From Gaeumannomyces sp. JS-464 (lineage: Eukaryota > Ascomycota > Sordariomycetes > Magnaporthales > Magnaporthaceae), in NCBI GenBank assembly GCA_002197995.1, contig NGZR01000001.1, positions 15,395,501 through 15,459,500 on the forward strand: DNA of 64,000 nt, read 5' to 3'. The notes beneath the pieces were generated by a model. The model was not told the origin of the DNA. It saw nothing but the letters and a program-made list of their open reading frames with translations, and ran no database searches. Positions 45,132-56,311 of this stretch are shown here, piece after piece. The position numbers were made by a program, and so were the translations under genes. Positions within the stretch are counted from its first letter, which is position 1. Every line of letters starts with the position of its first letter.

Positions 45132-47287
45132 CTAATTAGTGTTGTTTAAAAAAGCAATACAAATAAGCAAAGTAAAGGGCTTAACCGTTTAATACCTTTT
45201 TTTTAAAGCGATTAGGTTAAACGAAAAAGCTTAAAAGCAAAGGAATTAAATTTTACTGCTTAGTAGCGCGTTATACACGAGTTAATCGAATAATAAAAGC
45301 ACTTTCCTAAAGCAAGCGATTAAACCTTTGTTTATAAGATTTAAATAGCTGTAAAAAGGGCGTTATGTAATTTTTTTAAGCACTTTTTTATAATAAGCGA
45401 CTGGATTTTTAAATCGATTACTTAAACGATATTGCTCGTTAACCCCCCTTTTTCAACTAATAATATGTTTAACATTTAAAAATAACAAGTAAAAAAGCTT
45501 AGTAATAAGTAACGTATAATTACAAAAAGTACGCTTTTATTATATAACTTTTCCAAGTTTTTAATATAAAACATTAATATGCCCTTTTTAATAAACCCCT
45601 TTATAGCTTCGAAAAATCGCTTAACAAGGTTTCCATTGCTCGCCGGGACGTATAAATGCTTAAAACATTGCTTTTATACGAAAACACGCATAGTAATAAC
45701 CTTTTAAACCACGTACTCGAGGATTACAAAGGATGGGAAGTAACGTATTTCGAAAACCTCGATTAACGGATCGCTCGAATTTTCCGTAAGCATTTGGAAA
45801 ATTATAAAATCCCAATCCCCGGTTCGCTAAAAGGGAAGTTTAGCGAAAAACTTATATAAGTTATGCGATGGGAATTAGTTTTCGAAATAATTTTAGCAAC
45901 CGGATTATAGCCCCCTTTTTCTTAAAATCGCACAAGTTTTAAAATAAACAATTACCCGATTAAGGGTTTAAATGCTTTTAAATCGACGCTTTACGCCACT
46001 TTTTTTTTTTTTTTAAAAAAAAAGCTTATAACTAAGTAACAAATTGGCCGAAATAAAATTTAAAAATTATAAAACTAGCAGTTTAAAATTTATTACACCC
46101 CCGAAGATATTTTTTAACCCTTTTTATAAATACGACCTTTATTTCCCCTTTTTTCCAAAACCCCCGTATTAAAAGCGCAGCGATTTTTTAAGCATCCTTT
46201 TCCTAGTTTTACAATTACCCCAATTAATTAATTTTTAACACTTTAAGCATCCCTGGTTAACCAATTTATAACTTTACGGTTATACCCGGGCAATTAGCTT
46301 TTAATTTTAGCGATTTTTAAACCTATCCTTATATTAGGATCTCATTTTAAACAGTATATGCAATAAAAAAATCACGGAAAATCCATTCCGCTAATCGAAG
46401 GAGCATAAAATTTAATAATATTGCGATTTGGATATAAAACCCTAGCATATGCGAAATTTTAATATAAGCAATTCCCTTTTAAACAGGTGCTTAACACCGC
46501 TGTTTATAAAAGTTTAATAAAAGCATTTTAAAACGCGTGGGATAAAAAGTACAACTATTCCAGTAATTTATACGACATTTTAAACGATAAGATTTTGTTT
46601 TTCGCAATTATATGCGAAACTTTTAAAATACCCTTTTTATAAATTTATGCGATTTTTTTTTAGCATTTTGAAACAACGTTAAATAGTAATATATTCGATT
46701 TATCAAGTATAGCTTTACTTTTTAAAAAATTTATATAATTTTTAAAGTGCATTTTAACACCGAAATTAACCAATTATTGTACTATACGGATTAAAGCTTA
46801 ATTATTTTTTAAATAGTCTGTGTAAAAATCGGTAACGCAGGCAAATCCAATATAAAAGTTTTGCAAGCCTTTTTAAACAAATTGCAAACCTGTTAACGCG
46901 TTTTCGGCCCGTTTTACTAAAACGAAAACTAGCTTATTGCGCGCATTTTACGGGAAATTTAAAGCGTGCCGGAACTTAAAACCGTTTTTATAAACCCTAA
47001 TAAAACTTTTAAAAGCCTATTTTCCTAGTTTAAAAGTACGATGCAAATGGAGGAAAACGTACGCACTTTTAGCATCCATTTATAAAACGGAAGTTTAAAA
47101 ATTACAAGGATTATAAAAGGGATAATAAAAGTTAAAACCGAATATATAAACCTAAATCTTTTCGATTAAACCCCCGTTTACGCTTATATATACACGGTTG
47201 TAAAATTTGCAAAAAGCTGAATTGCAAATCGATACGCTATTTTTTTTTAAAAAATAACGACGATTTAAAAAGCAATAAAAAGCTGTT

Positions 47288-47490
47288 ACAATTAAAAGGT
47301 TTGCTTTTAAAGTAAAGCGCTTTAAAAGTGGTTTTAAACAATAGCGCTAGTAAAAGATACAAGTAAACACGTAATTAAAAAACAACGTTTAATTGCTTAC
47401 TTTAGGGGATGTTTGGAAGCTAACTTAGGTTAACTAATATTAAAGCTTTAATTAAAACTATTTTAACACGAGGAAATCCTTCCCATATAT
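47288..47490 (+). repeat. Dispersed AT-rich repeat, partner of 60702-60910
   Basis: About 200 bp alignable in direct orientation with 60702-60910, sharing ATTAAAAGGTTTGCTTTTAA at the left, GCTAACTTA-GTTAA in the middle and GAAATCCTT at the right. Probably part of a transposon terminus, class unknown. Confidence 0.6.
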
Positions 47491-47526
47491 ACTACTATTT
47501 TTTTACGTAAATAAAAGTTTTTAATT

Positions 47527-47664
47527 TTAAATTTATTGCTTTATTACAAATTTACAAAGTTTTAAATTTATTGCTTTACTGCAAATTTACAAAGCTTTAA
47601 ATTTATTGCTTTATTGCAAATCTATAAAGCTTTAAATTTATCGCTTTGCTGCAAATTTTTAAAG
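47527..47664 (+). repeat. Four tandem 35-bp repeats
   Basis: Units starting TTAAATTTATTGCTTTA and continuing to ACAAATTTACAAAG begin at 47527, 47562, 47597 and 47632. Copies differ by a few transitions, and the last is the most changed. Confidence 0.88.
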
Positions 47665-48133
47665 CTGTTAAGCTGCTTGCATGTTACGTAACTTTTGTTA
47701 ACGAAAGTGCGTGGTGGGGTTTTTTAACCGTTTACTTCCCTTTTTGCCTTAGTCGTAACATTAGGTTTTTTTTTAAACCAAATCCTTTTAGCCATTTTGG
47801 CTACCCCGTTTTTTCGTTAATAGTAAGTACTTTTTTTCCTTATTAACTCCCTCCTTTTCTTTATTAACGAAATGTTTAACCAGGTGCGAAAACAGCGTTT
47901 TACGAGGAAAACCCTTTATCGTAAAAAACTTTTAGCGATTATCCTTTTTTATTTTTTTTAACATGCTTTTTTGCTCCTATTGTAAATTTTTAAATCGTTT
48001 ATCGTGCGCCGCTTTTCCTTCGGACTTTCGCGCTGCGTGGAATGTTTTTAAGTTAACCGATTAGGTTGCGACGTTTTTGGTTTTTTACTAGCGGAGTTTT
48101 AAAACAATATAGTTTAGCACTTTAAATTTAAAG

Positions 48134-48300
48134 CTAAATTAAAAGAAGCGGAGGAAAAGGTGCTTCGTTTTTGGAAGTAAAAGCGTATGTGGTTAAAAAA
48201 AACAATGCGTGCAATTCGTCGTAATACTAATAATATAAAAAAGGTAAAGCGGGTGGAACGTAAAAAAGTTAAAAAAAGGGGCTTATTAAGCTACCGAACT
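48134..48300 (+). pseudogene. Relic of a transposon-encoded Lys/Glu-rich segment
   Basis: The + strand reads EAEEKVLRFWK, a stop, KRMWLKKTMRAIRR, then KKVKRVERKKVKK. It resembles the charged helical segment ending many fungal pogo- or retroelement-type proteins, with Glu-to-Lys and Gln-to-stop changes as G:C to A:T mutation would give. Element family not certain. Confidence 0.4.
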
Positions 48301-48825
48301 TGCTTTTCCCGGGCTTCCCGTTTTTTTAACTAAGCGGCATTCGAAATCGATCCAAATTTTGCCTTGCTTGCCTTTTTTCCTTTTAGTAAGTTATTTTAAG
48401 TTAAACGTGTTAAGCCGGATTTAAAACACCTTTTTTTTTAAGTTACTCGTGCTAATTCTTTTTATAAAACCCGTTGTTAATACTTCGTAAAAAGTTTTTA
48501 ATAGTGCTTAAAGTTTGTTGTTTTTTCCTACGTGTTTTTTTTATAACCGTACTTTTTTTTATTTAATTAAGTACTTTTTAAGCTTGTTTTTTAGCTTATA
48601 ATTTAAAATTTCTTCGATTTTATACTCGGTTTTCAATTTAAGCTTTATTAACTTGTTTAATTTTAAACCAGGTGGTATTAGTTTAAATTAAAAAAATGTA
48701 AAAAACCGGGTGGGATTTTATAATCGGTGGTAGTTGGAATTTTTAATTTAGTATGATATCGAGGTACAGTCGGGAAATCGGCCTGAGAAAAATGCACGTG
48801 TCTGATCTCAAAGGTCTAGGCCGCT

Positions 48826-49622
48826 TCAAGTCCACACCGGCGTCCGCCCCCCTGCCGGGACGTACGGAGCTCGGGAGAAGGGCGCCCTGTTAGCGCGGTC
48901 GGGAGGCGCATGTGGGTCATGGAAGATGGCTTCCACGCGCGTGTGATCGCTGTCATTATAGACGCCCCGCCACGCTCCCGCATACTTGCTCTGATTCCTG
49001 TTCCAATACGGCTTGGGAGCCATGCCCCTGACGTGTGGAGTGTGCATGTAGTGCGGCGGTATGCCCTCGGCGGGGTTCGCCGAGCTGGGATCCGGCGGAA
49101 ACGGCACGTTCTTCTCCGAGTCCTCGAGGAAACTGGGGTATTTTCTGTTGTTCGTCTTTTTGACTTTGTCTGGGCTCATGGCCACGATTGCAGTCGTCCT
49201 GACGTCCCTCGCGTAGTCCCAGGTTTCCTGCGGGCCATTTTCGCCTTGGCAGATTACACCCTGGAAGTCGTACTGCAGATCCGTTAGCATGTTGTTCGTA
49301 CTGCGGCAATGTAGGTATAGCATGCGGCTGAGGAGGTATCAAGGGAACTTACGTATGATGACATAGTCGGGCGCTCCTTGAGGCCGCGGACAGTGTGATG
49401 TGACGTAGGTAGCTTCGCGTTGGAAGTCGTAGCGCGCTCAGGGCGGCAGTCCTCCGGCGCTGGACGAATTGTGCCCGAGGGCGGATCCCATGTTCTCCGC
49501 GAGTCTGGTTTCGGCTGAGCCACGGGTGGTTTTATGATCTGCTCAGCACTGCTACCGATATGGGCCACGGAAGGATGGTCTTCCGAGGCGTCCGCTACGG
49601 GCTTGCTGGGCGAGCAGCCCAT
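48826..49622 (-). CDS. Uncharacterised protein with N-myristoylation-type start
   Basis: Exons 49622-49353 and 49272-48826 on the reverse strand, with an 80-bp intron (GTAAGTT...TGCTAACGGATCTGCAG). The frame is intact, 238 residues. I prefer the ATG giving MGCSPSKP because G2, C3 and S6 fit the N-myristoylation consensus and C3 could be palmitoylated; an in-frame ATG lies upstream at 49730. The rest is hydrophilic and Pro/Asp/Arg-rich: PVAQPKPDSRRTWDPP, YDFQGVICQGENGPQETW, YPSFLEDSEKNVPFPPDP, IPPHYMHTPHVRGM, YNDSDHTRVEAIFHDPHAP. No TM helix and no domain I recognise. It sits on a GC-normal island between AT-rich blocks, its stop about 75 bp from the left boundary. Membrane attachment is inferred from the N-terminus only. 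Confidence 0.75.
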
Positions 49623-50631
49623 AATGCCTGGTTCGTCGAGGTAGTGTGGCACAAGAAGAAGAACCGAAAGATGATGATCTGGATATTTGAAGGGGCGCGA
49701 TGAAGAGGGTGTGCGAAAGCCGGCGTTCAACGCCGATAAGATGCTGTGACACGGAACAAAAGTAAAAGTACAACCGAATCGACCAGCGAGGATGAGGCTC
49801 AGATCTCGGGATGGGGGCTGTTGGCATCAGGGAGGCCGTGAAGTTTTTACTTTGACATGCAGGCTTGCCTTATATGAGAAGCAGGATTATCTGAACAGCA
49901 TCCTTCCGTGGACGGGCGGGTACCTCGCAGCCCAGCTCCAACCCCGAAAATAAACACTAGCACTTGCTGTTGGTTCTCTGCGGCCATCTTCGGGGCCCTT
50001 TCCCGTTTCAGAAGCCCGGCTGGCAAGGGTCGCAGCAAAATGGTCGCGCCAATTTTCTGCCCTGCGATGCCCCCCAACGGCCCGGTGGAGTCGGTAGGCG
50101 TACTTGGCGGCAAAGTGCGCGGCCTGGCGCTTATGAGCAACACCTTGCCTCCTCGCTGGGGGGCCTTCACGCCAATCATGCAAACGGGCAGCCGCGCTTT
50201 TGACACGCTGCGAGACCCCTGCGCTTGACCACTGAGGTAACCAATCATGTGGGCGACATCAGCCCTGCCGCCCAACACACACGAGCGCGGCAAGGACATG
50301 CATCACACTTCATTCGACCCTAGCCCGAATGCATGTTGCAACCGCCAGCCAAGCCAGGCTGGGAGTTCTCTGCAAAAAGCCCCGATGTCTGCCTTGTGTC
50401 GGGTGGCCTGCCTATAACCACCCCGACGCGTCCGAGTCGACAATCACAATCAAGCTACATTGGTGATTTTTCGTTCCGTTTCTTCTTTCTTTTTCAGAAA
50501 CCACCCGCATAAAGTACCTGTTCAGGAGTCAAGTCAAAAGCAGCCTCCCTCATTTCGACATCAAACTTGATATCAGCCCTGTCTGCATTCCAGACTCACC
50601 TCAAGCATCGTCCAAGCATCGTCTATCCACC
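49623..50631. promoter_or_regulatory. Divergent promoter of the two island genes
   Basis: About 1 kb of normal composition between the two start codons. A T/C-rich leader at 50455-50510 precedes the + gene. No third gene is supported; the reverse frame at 49847-50299 lacks any signature. Confidence 0.45.
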
Positions 50632-51889
50632 ATGACCGAGCCCGAGTTCTGGACCACATTAAGGGCTGACAGTGAGCCATTAACGCCCTCCGAGGTGATG
50701 TCGCTTGATGTCTTCAAGTCGGCTTTCTTGTCGCCAGGCGACAACAGCACCAAGGCTGCCCTGCTCGCCGACAATATACGCCGCCACGTTGGTGGCCAAG
50801 ACCAGACTAATGTAAACCACTACGCATGCCTCCACCACATGTGGTGTGATATGCTTCACGTCGCCTGGTGGCTACCCGCCGAGGGCTCGCTCCACGACGT
50901 TCTAGTCGAGGCACTGGCCATACTCAGGAGCTTGGATGAGAATATCGGCACGCCAGGCACGGCCACCGACGAGGAGACCGGCAAGGACCTGCGATGGCCG
51001 GACCTCCCGCGATTCGGCAAAAGCTGCCGGGAAGACATTTACGGTAAGGATAGGATGTGGGAATTTAGGCAAGACGAGCTTAAAAAAAACCCCCTTTCTT
51101 TTACACACTCTGTTTTCCTACTCTTTTGGCTGGGAGATACACTTTGGCTAAATCATTTTTGTCGCAGACCCAACCGTTGAATTCCCGGATATGACAGCCG
51201 AGGGCGACGACGTGAACGGGGTGCGATGGCACATGAACGTGACGTCCTTTCTCGCGCGCGTTACCAACGCGGGCATCTACCCGCTGACCATGGGCGGCGT
51301 CTGGCAGCTGCGCATCGCGCTCGAGGAGCCCTTGCCCAAGAGCAAGGATCCCCGCGAGTGCCGCCTCGGCGCCGCGCGCCAGTGGATCCTCCACGCGGGC
51401 GACCGCATCTTTGGCTACATGGCCGCGGTCGCGGCCGCCGACGGGCAGCCCGGTCGCGTCGAGCGCTGCGGGCTTTGGGACGGCACCTTGGTACAGAGCC
51501 AGGCCGGCGTCGAGTGGGAAAACGGGGAGCGCCTGAAAAAGGGTAGCCTGTGCGCGGACAGGGACGACATCGGGACCTTCAGCCTTGAGCGCTGGGAGTT
51601 CTGGAAGGACAGGCTGGCGCAGATCCGCAACGAGATTGACGACGTGGCGCCGGCGGCGGGCTGGATCGATGAGATGATCGACAAGATGAACGAGGTCCAG
51701 GACGCGGCCGGGCCCATCAAGGTGTGGGGAAAGCCGCGCTCGGTTGTCCACGGCGAGGAGAAGTCGGTGGATAAAGCGAATCTGCTCAAGGATGCGGTCG
51801 AAAAGCAGCCATCAACAGAGACGAAAGAAAATGGAGGATTGCTCAGGAAAGCGAAAGAGAAACTGGAATGGGGATGTGTGGTGTCCTGA
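50632..51889 (+). CDS. DUF3632-like fungal protein with a C-terminal CaaX box
   Basis: Exons 50632-51043 and 51168-51889, with a 124-bp intron (GTAAGGA...GTCGCAG). The frame is intact, 377 residues. The middle part (NHYACLHHMWCDMLHVAWWLPAEG, DLPRFGKSCREDIY, RWHMNVTSFLARVTNAGI) and the helical WILHAGDRIFGYMAA and ERWEFWKDRLAQI segments resemble the fungal-only family of unknown function DUF3632. A basic helix (LLRKAKEKLEWG) ends CVVS-stop, a fitting CaaX farnesylation motif with an upstream polybasic region, as in lipid-anchored small G proteins. Function unknown. DUF3632 genes are often variable between isolates. It lies alone with the MGC-protein gene between transposon blocks. Confidence 0.82.
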
Positions 51890-52379
51890 TTCCCTTTACT
51901 CATCTTTTTGTCCGGGATCTGGATAACGCGCGCGTGTCATCGGTTGTGGGATACGTTCTTTAGTCGTTTCTTGTTGTTTTCGTTCGTCTCCTATCTCTAG
52001 TCACCTACTTTTTCAATTTGCATTTATGTGCTCCTGCCAGAAAGTTTGGACAGATCATTGTGACTCCTGTCGTGGTGGTGGACGCTTTGAGCCGTGATTG
52101 AGACGGCACAGATGGTCGCGGAACAAGGAAGTGGGAGAAGGAAATGCAAAAGCCTGCTTGCCTAGGTACGCTGGCGTGAGGTTAGAACTGAGAGGATAAA
52201 AGATCTAAATCTTCAAAGACAATACTCGGGGGCTATAGCTTGTGGACCACTTCTTTGCAGGAGAGGTCGGGAAAATCATGGTCATCCGTTCCACCTGGGC
52301 TGCTGGCTTAAAGATCACACGCATTTGGTGTGCTTGAACACATATACCCGGGCACGTTGCCCTCCGAGTAGATACTTTA
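51890..52379. other. 3' region of the DUF3632-like gene up to the Harbinger element
   Basis: About 490 bp of ordinary composition with no gene. It ends exactly where the transposon inverted repeat starts. Confidence 0.55.
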
Positions 52380-52415
52380 GGGCGTGTTTGGCGGTCATCG
52401 GTTTATTGGTTTATT
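52380..52415 (+). repeat. Left terminal inverted repeat of the Harbinger element
   Basis: 36 bp, inverted partner at 56276-56311, 34/36 identical. Confidence 0.93.
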
Positions 52416-53299
52416 AGCTTATGTAAGGGGTTTGGAGGGTACTTCTCGACGTGGAGACAACGGCTGGGGGGCCCCTATGGTCCCAGAGGTAGATTTGGCC
52501 CTGCTTTTTTATGGGGCGCCATCCAGGCGCTCAGACCGTCGTCCGGGCCTAAAAATAAATGCTTTAGGGGCCTTGAAATAGAAGCTATTCACAAAAATAG
52601 TCACGGCACGCATATAACGTGGCAATTGGGGCTTAGAGACTCCCACTTTCCCAATGATCTAAAGGGTCCCCGAGGCTGATTTTAGGCTCGTTCGAAAGCT
52701 TAAAAGCCAGAGATTCCCGTAATAGTTAGCAGGCAGCGGCTGGCAGCCAAAATCAAAGTTAATATTAACTCCAATCAAGAGATATTTACACCAGCGATAC
52801 CAATGCCTCGCCACCTGTCCCTCCGCACCCGCCGCCGGCGTTTGCGAGGCTAATAACGCCTTTAATCCCTACCCCCCTCGTCGCCCTTAAGCTCCTGCAA
52901 CGAGAGGGAGGCTCTTTTTACCTCCCAAGTGCAGTTGGGAACGCTTGCACCGACGGGAAAGACCGCTGATTTCGACGATATCCTCGATTTGGACGATCCC
53001 TTCGACCCTGACAGGTACTTTTAACGATCCTTTTAAAGGTTTAAAAAGGTCCTCCGAACCCCCCGCTTTTGCATAATACTCGCTGGAGTTTGGAAAGTCT
53101 TCCCAAACCTCGCTAAAAAGTTTCTCAAACCTTTAACGAGCCTTTCAAACGCGGGGAGTGGACCGTTAATTACCGCCTTATACTTTTGGAGTTATTTGCG
53201 GATTTAATGCGCTAGGGGATCGCGGATTTAGGGGCTAATAACAGGCTTTTTAAAGGCTTTTCGGTCGCGGAAAAGGCTTTGCAAAAGCGCTAGCCGCAG

Positions 53300-53650
53300 A
53301 TTTAATGGAAAGGGAAGGTAAAGTACAAGTATAACCATATGAAAAAGCAGTACAAAAAGTGGGTTAACTTTGGGAAGCGGTTTTTACTTTAAATCCGATC
53401 ACCGGCTTGTATATGGCCAGCCAGGAGGCCTGGGAGGCCTTTTTTGCAGTGCGGCTTACCGCCCGCTGGATGCGGAAAAGCACGCCTTTTCCCCCTAACC
53501 TTTAACAGCTCGTTTTTGCAGGGATATAAGCAACGGGGAGCATATAACCACGGTTGAAAAGTTGCTAACAACGACGATCGAAAGCGACGGAAAGTCCGAC
53601 GATCCCGGGCCTTCCCAACGGCCCAGGGTAACTCCCAAGCGGTCGGCAAA
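53300..53650 (+). pseudogene. Myb/SANT-like protein relic of the Harbinger element
   Basis: Read on +, a stretch gives KYKYNHMKKQYKKW, then NPITGLYMASQEAWEAFF and WMRKSTPFPPNL. This is the order found in the fungal Myb/SANT-like DNA-binding proteins that accompany Harbinger transposases (short Trp helix, DP.TG...A.DE.W..., then K.F...P.P). Stops and a frame change interrupt it. A reverse frame at 53389-53649 is its shadow. Confidence 0.6.
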
Positions 53651-54774
53651 GCCAGGCCGGTGGCTTAACGATCGCGAAGGTTTAAAGGCACTTAGGGAAT
53701 TAAGTCGTTAAAGCCGTACAAATCCTCGCTAGGGCCGGATCCAAGGCCGGGATTTTAGCGAAAAGCCGAATTTAAAGCCGGATTTAAAGCCGATTTTAAC
53801 CTAACGCTTTCATTTTCCAAATCCTTTGGATCCAGTTAACCAACCTCCAAGCACTGGCTGCGGCGGGAAACGTGGATTAAAGCTTCCAAAAAGCTTAATA
53901 AGGCGCTTTAAAAGAACCTATTAATCCGGATTAAAAGCCGAATGGTTAAAGCTTTTAAAAACGACGAAGTTTAGCGTATTAATAGCTAAACGATAAAGGT
54001 TCGAGGGATTTAATCGTAAATTTCGTGCAAAACGACGTAAAAATTTGTGGTCGTAGTTTAAGCGGTTCGAATAAAGGTATTTTTATCGTCGGGCGATTTG
54101 TTTTGCAAAAGTTATGCAGGTTTGCAGTTTGTTAGCCAGTTGCTAAACGGATAAGGATTTTGGGATTAAAAGGCACGGAAACAGTTACTAAGCAGGTTAT
54201 TAGTACTAATAACACTCGCTTTTATATAAATGAAAAGTGCGTTAATTAACCCGCAGGTTACGGCATTTAATCCGCTTTAAAAAGGCGATTAAAATGCACC
54301 AAATTTCGAAGTGAATAAACACCGGGTTTATTGTGCAAAAATTTGCGCAAGTTGGCTGGAAAAGCATGTAAAATGCCAAAGTCCGTGTTTTAACAAGGGT
54401 ATTTTCTATAAGGCCCAAGTAATAACCTCAGCTATCCCAAACCCTTTATGCAAAAGCAACTTTAATCCTTTTTAAGCTTATCGTTTTCAGGAGTTTAAAA
54501 CAGGGAAATGCATCATTTAATGCGTTTCGGCGAAGGCAATCGTTTGCTGTAACTCCCGCGTTGTTTCGACTGTTTTCGGACAAAATTAATATTTACAAAA
54601 ATCATTGTTTACTTTGCTTTTTAACCCACTGCTTTCGCTAACGAAAGCTTTAATTTGCACGCCGCAACCTGCCTTCGCTTCCTTTTGTTAAAGCGATTCG
54701 AATGCATCTTTTTTGGCTTCCATCCGAGCTTTATACGTTTAGTAGTCGGCTTAAAGTTTGTTAGCTATTTCCTT

Positions 54775-55770
54775 TTAATAGGCCTTCCAAAAGCCTAAAG
54801 TTGTTCCTATTTTTGCCCCGCGTGTTATATTTTCCGCTTTAACTTTAAACCTTTTAACCGTCGTTTTTCGTTTAATTTTAGCTTGTTCGGGGCTAGGAAT
54901 AAATGCTAAAAATGCTTTAAAAACGCTTTTTAAAATGAAGTTATACAAGGCTGTAACCGTTAACACGATTTTAATTTGTGCCTCGAAACGGTAATCGGGA
55001 GGGGTGCACCAAATGATTTTCCACCGGCTTTTAAAATCGCCGAAGGTATGCGTAACAATTACACGTAATTTTGCGTGTTGTAGGTTAAAAATATTTTTAA
55101 GGGACTTCGAACGCCGTAAGTTTTAATCCTGCAAGTAGTAAATTCGGCTTTAATAGGAAGTTATTACCTTTAATCCTATAAAAAAGCCGGCATCCCTAAG
55201 GTAAAAACAACCTTTAATAACTTTAAATCCCTTTGTAAAAGCCTCCCGTAGCAGTTTAACGTTATGTATTAACCCTTTTACACCCGGCATTACAAATAAA
55301 AACCTCCCGGCGAGATTTACTGCCGCTAAAACGTTTTGCGAGGCCGGCTTTTTCCGACTCCTCCACGTCGGCCTTGTATTGCTTTTAACTTTAGCGTTAA
55401 TTAAAATCCTATTAACGGCTTCCAAGCAGCCTGCAAAGCTGTGCAAACCTTCCAGCGGGTTTTTTTTAAGCCAGAAAGCGTCGGTAACACCTGGCAAAGT
55501 TACAAACGCGACATAGAAGTTCAGCATGGCGGTTAGTACCTCGTGAAAAAACCGGTGCACCGTTTTTGTACTGCGATTAAAAAGGTGCGCGGCAGCCTGA
55601 ATCGAAACCCCCTGCCCACAAATGTACAGGAATTGGGCGACTTTTTCGGCCAAAAAAGGTTTTAAAAGCTGGAAAGTGCTGTATTTTGCTCGAGCCAGTC
55701 GCAAAAGTCCCGGAAATCGCTTTGGCTGGTCCGAAACAGGTTTTTAAAAGCCATTACAACCTTTAGTTTT
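54775..55770 (-). pseudogene. Harbinger transposase (DDE nuclease), RIP-inactivated
   Basis: Frames 55704-55150 and 54966-54775 are in the same reading frame, separated only by in-frame stops. Recognisable blocks: EKVAQFLYICGQGVS, RSTKTVHRFFHEVL, SQNVLAAVNLAGRFLFVMPG, LLREAFTKGF, YLRDAGF, then beyond the first stop LRVIVTHTFGDFKSRW and LTVTALYNFIL. These follow HARBI1-type nucleases in order. The positions expected to be the first two catalytic Asp are Asn here (EAVNR; IHNVKLL), as G-to-A change would produce; the third (RDAG) remains Asp. It is therefore inactive. The N-terminus beyond 55704 (NLFRTSQSDFRDF) is readable to about 55770. Confidence 0.85.
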
Positions 55771-56275
55771 ACCTAGTATCGAAGGTAAATATCGCTGGTA
55801 AAAAGGGTTATATGCACTAATCGCAAACTACTGCTGTTTAAACCTTACAGGAATTTCGAAAGGCAAATTCCGATAACAACTTAAAGGCAAATCATAAAAA
55901 AAGGAGGTGTTATTGCCGGCGGCGAGCTTTTAAAGTAAATAGGGTGTTTTCCATTGTATAAAGCAAAAGAAAACGAGTTGAACAATACTTTTGCTATCCT
56001 AAACGGGTTAAAATTGCATGAGAAAACAAGGTAATAAACCTCGATATACCAATTTCCAACGGTTAAACGGGATTAACCGGTTTATTGCTTTAATAAGGGC
56101 CGGATTAAGGATTACACGTGGCTTGCAAAGGTTGCATAAACGCGACTCGTTGCCCTGGCCAAAAAGATACTTTTGGCGGGCTTAGATTTATATTTATTAA
56201 GCTTTTACAAGGATATAAGGCTTTTTAGCCCTTTTTAATTAACCGGTTAACAAGCGGTTAAAAGGATTTTTATAA

Positions 56276-56311
56276 AATAAACTAATAAACCGATAACCGC
56301 CAAACACGCCC
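56276..56311 (-). repeat. Right terminal inverted repeat of the Harbinger element
   Basis: 36 bp, partner of 52380-52415. Confidence 0.93.

Larger units (their letters stand above)
44513..48750. repeat. AT-rich RIP-type transposon graveyard, left block
   Basis: Composition changes abruptly near 44,510 from GC-rich gene sequence to DNA dominated by TTAA, TTTAAA and TATA words, with stop codons in all frames. Remaining C and G sit mostly in CG and GC words. This is what repeated C-to-T change at CpA on both strands produces. Decayed pieces identified inside are listed separately. No intact gene is present. Confidence 0.85.
52380..56311. mobile_element. PIF/Harbinger DNA transposon, RIP-mutated, both ends present
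   Basis: A 3.93-kb element bounded by inverted repeats at 52380-52415 and 56276-56311, beginning GGGCGTGTTTGGCGGT on each strand. They match at 34 of 36 positions, and both differences are transitions. The GG-CGTGTTTGG start is typical of PIF/Harbinger ends. Inside are a Myb/SANT-like protein relic on + (53300-53650) and a transposase on - (54775-55770), the two-gene layout of this superfamily. The left 1.3 kb is less AT-rich than the rest. A 3-bp target duplication is not evident (TTA left, CAA right). Confidence 0.88.

Noticed and set aside
47527..47664. CRISPR-like array
   Set aside because: Units are directly abutting without unique spacers, and the genome is eukaryotic; it is a minisatellite.
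53389..53649. 86-residue reverse frame in the Harbinger element
   Set aside because: Its + strand complement matches the Myb/SANT-like relic, so this is a shadow.
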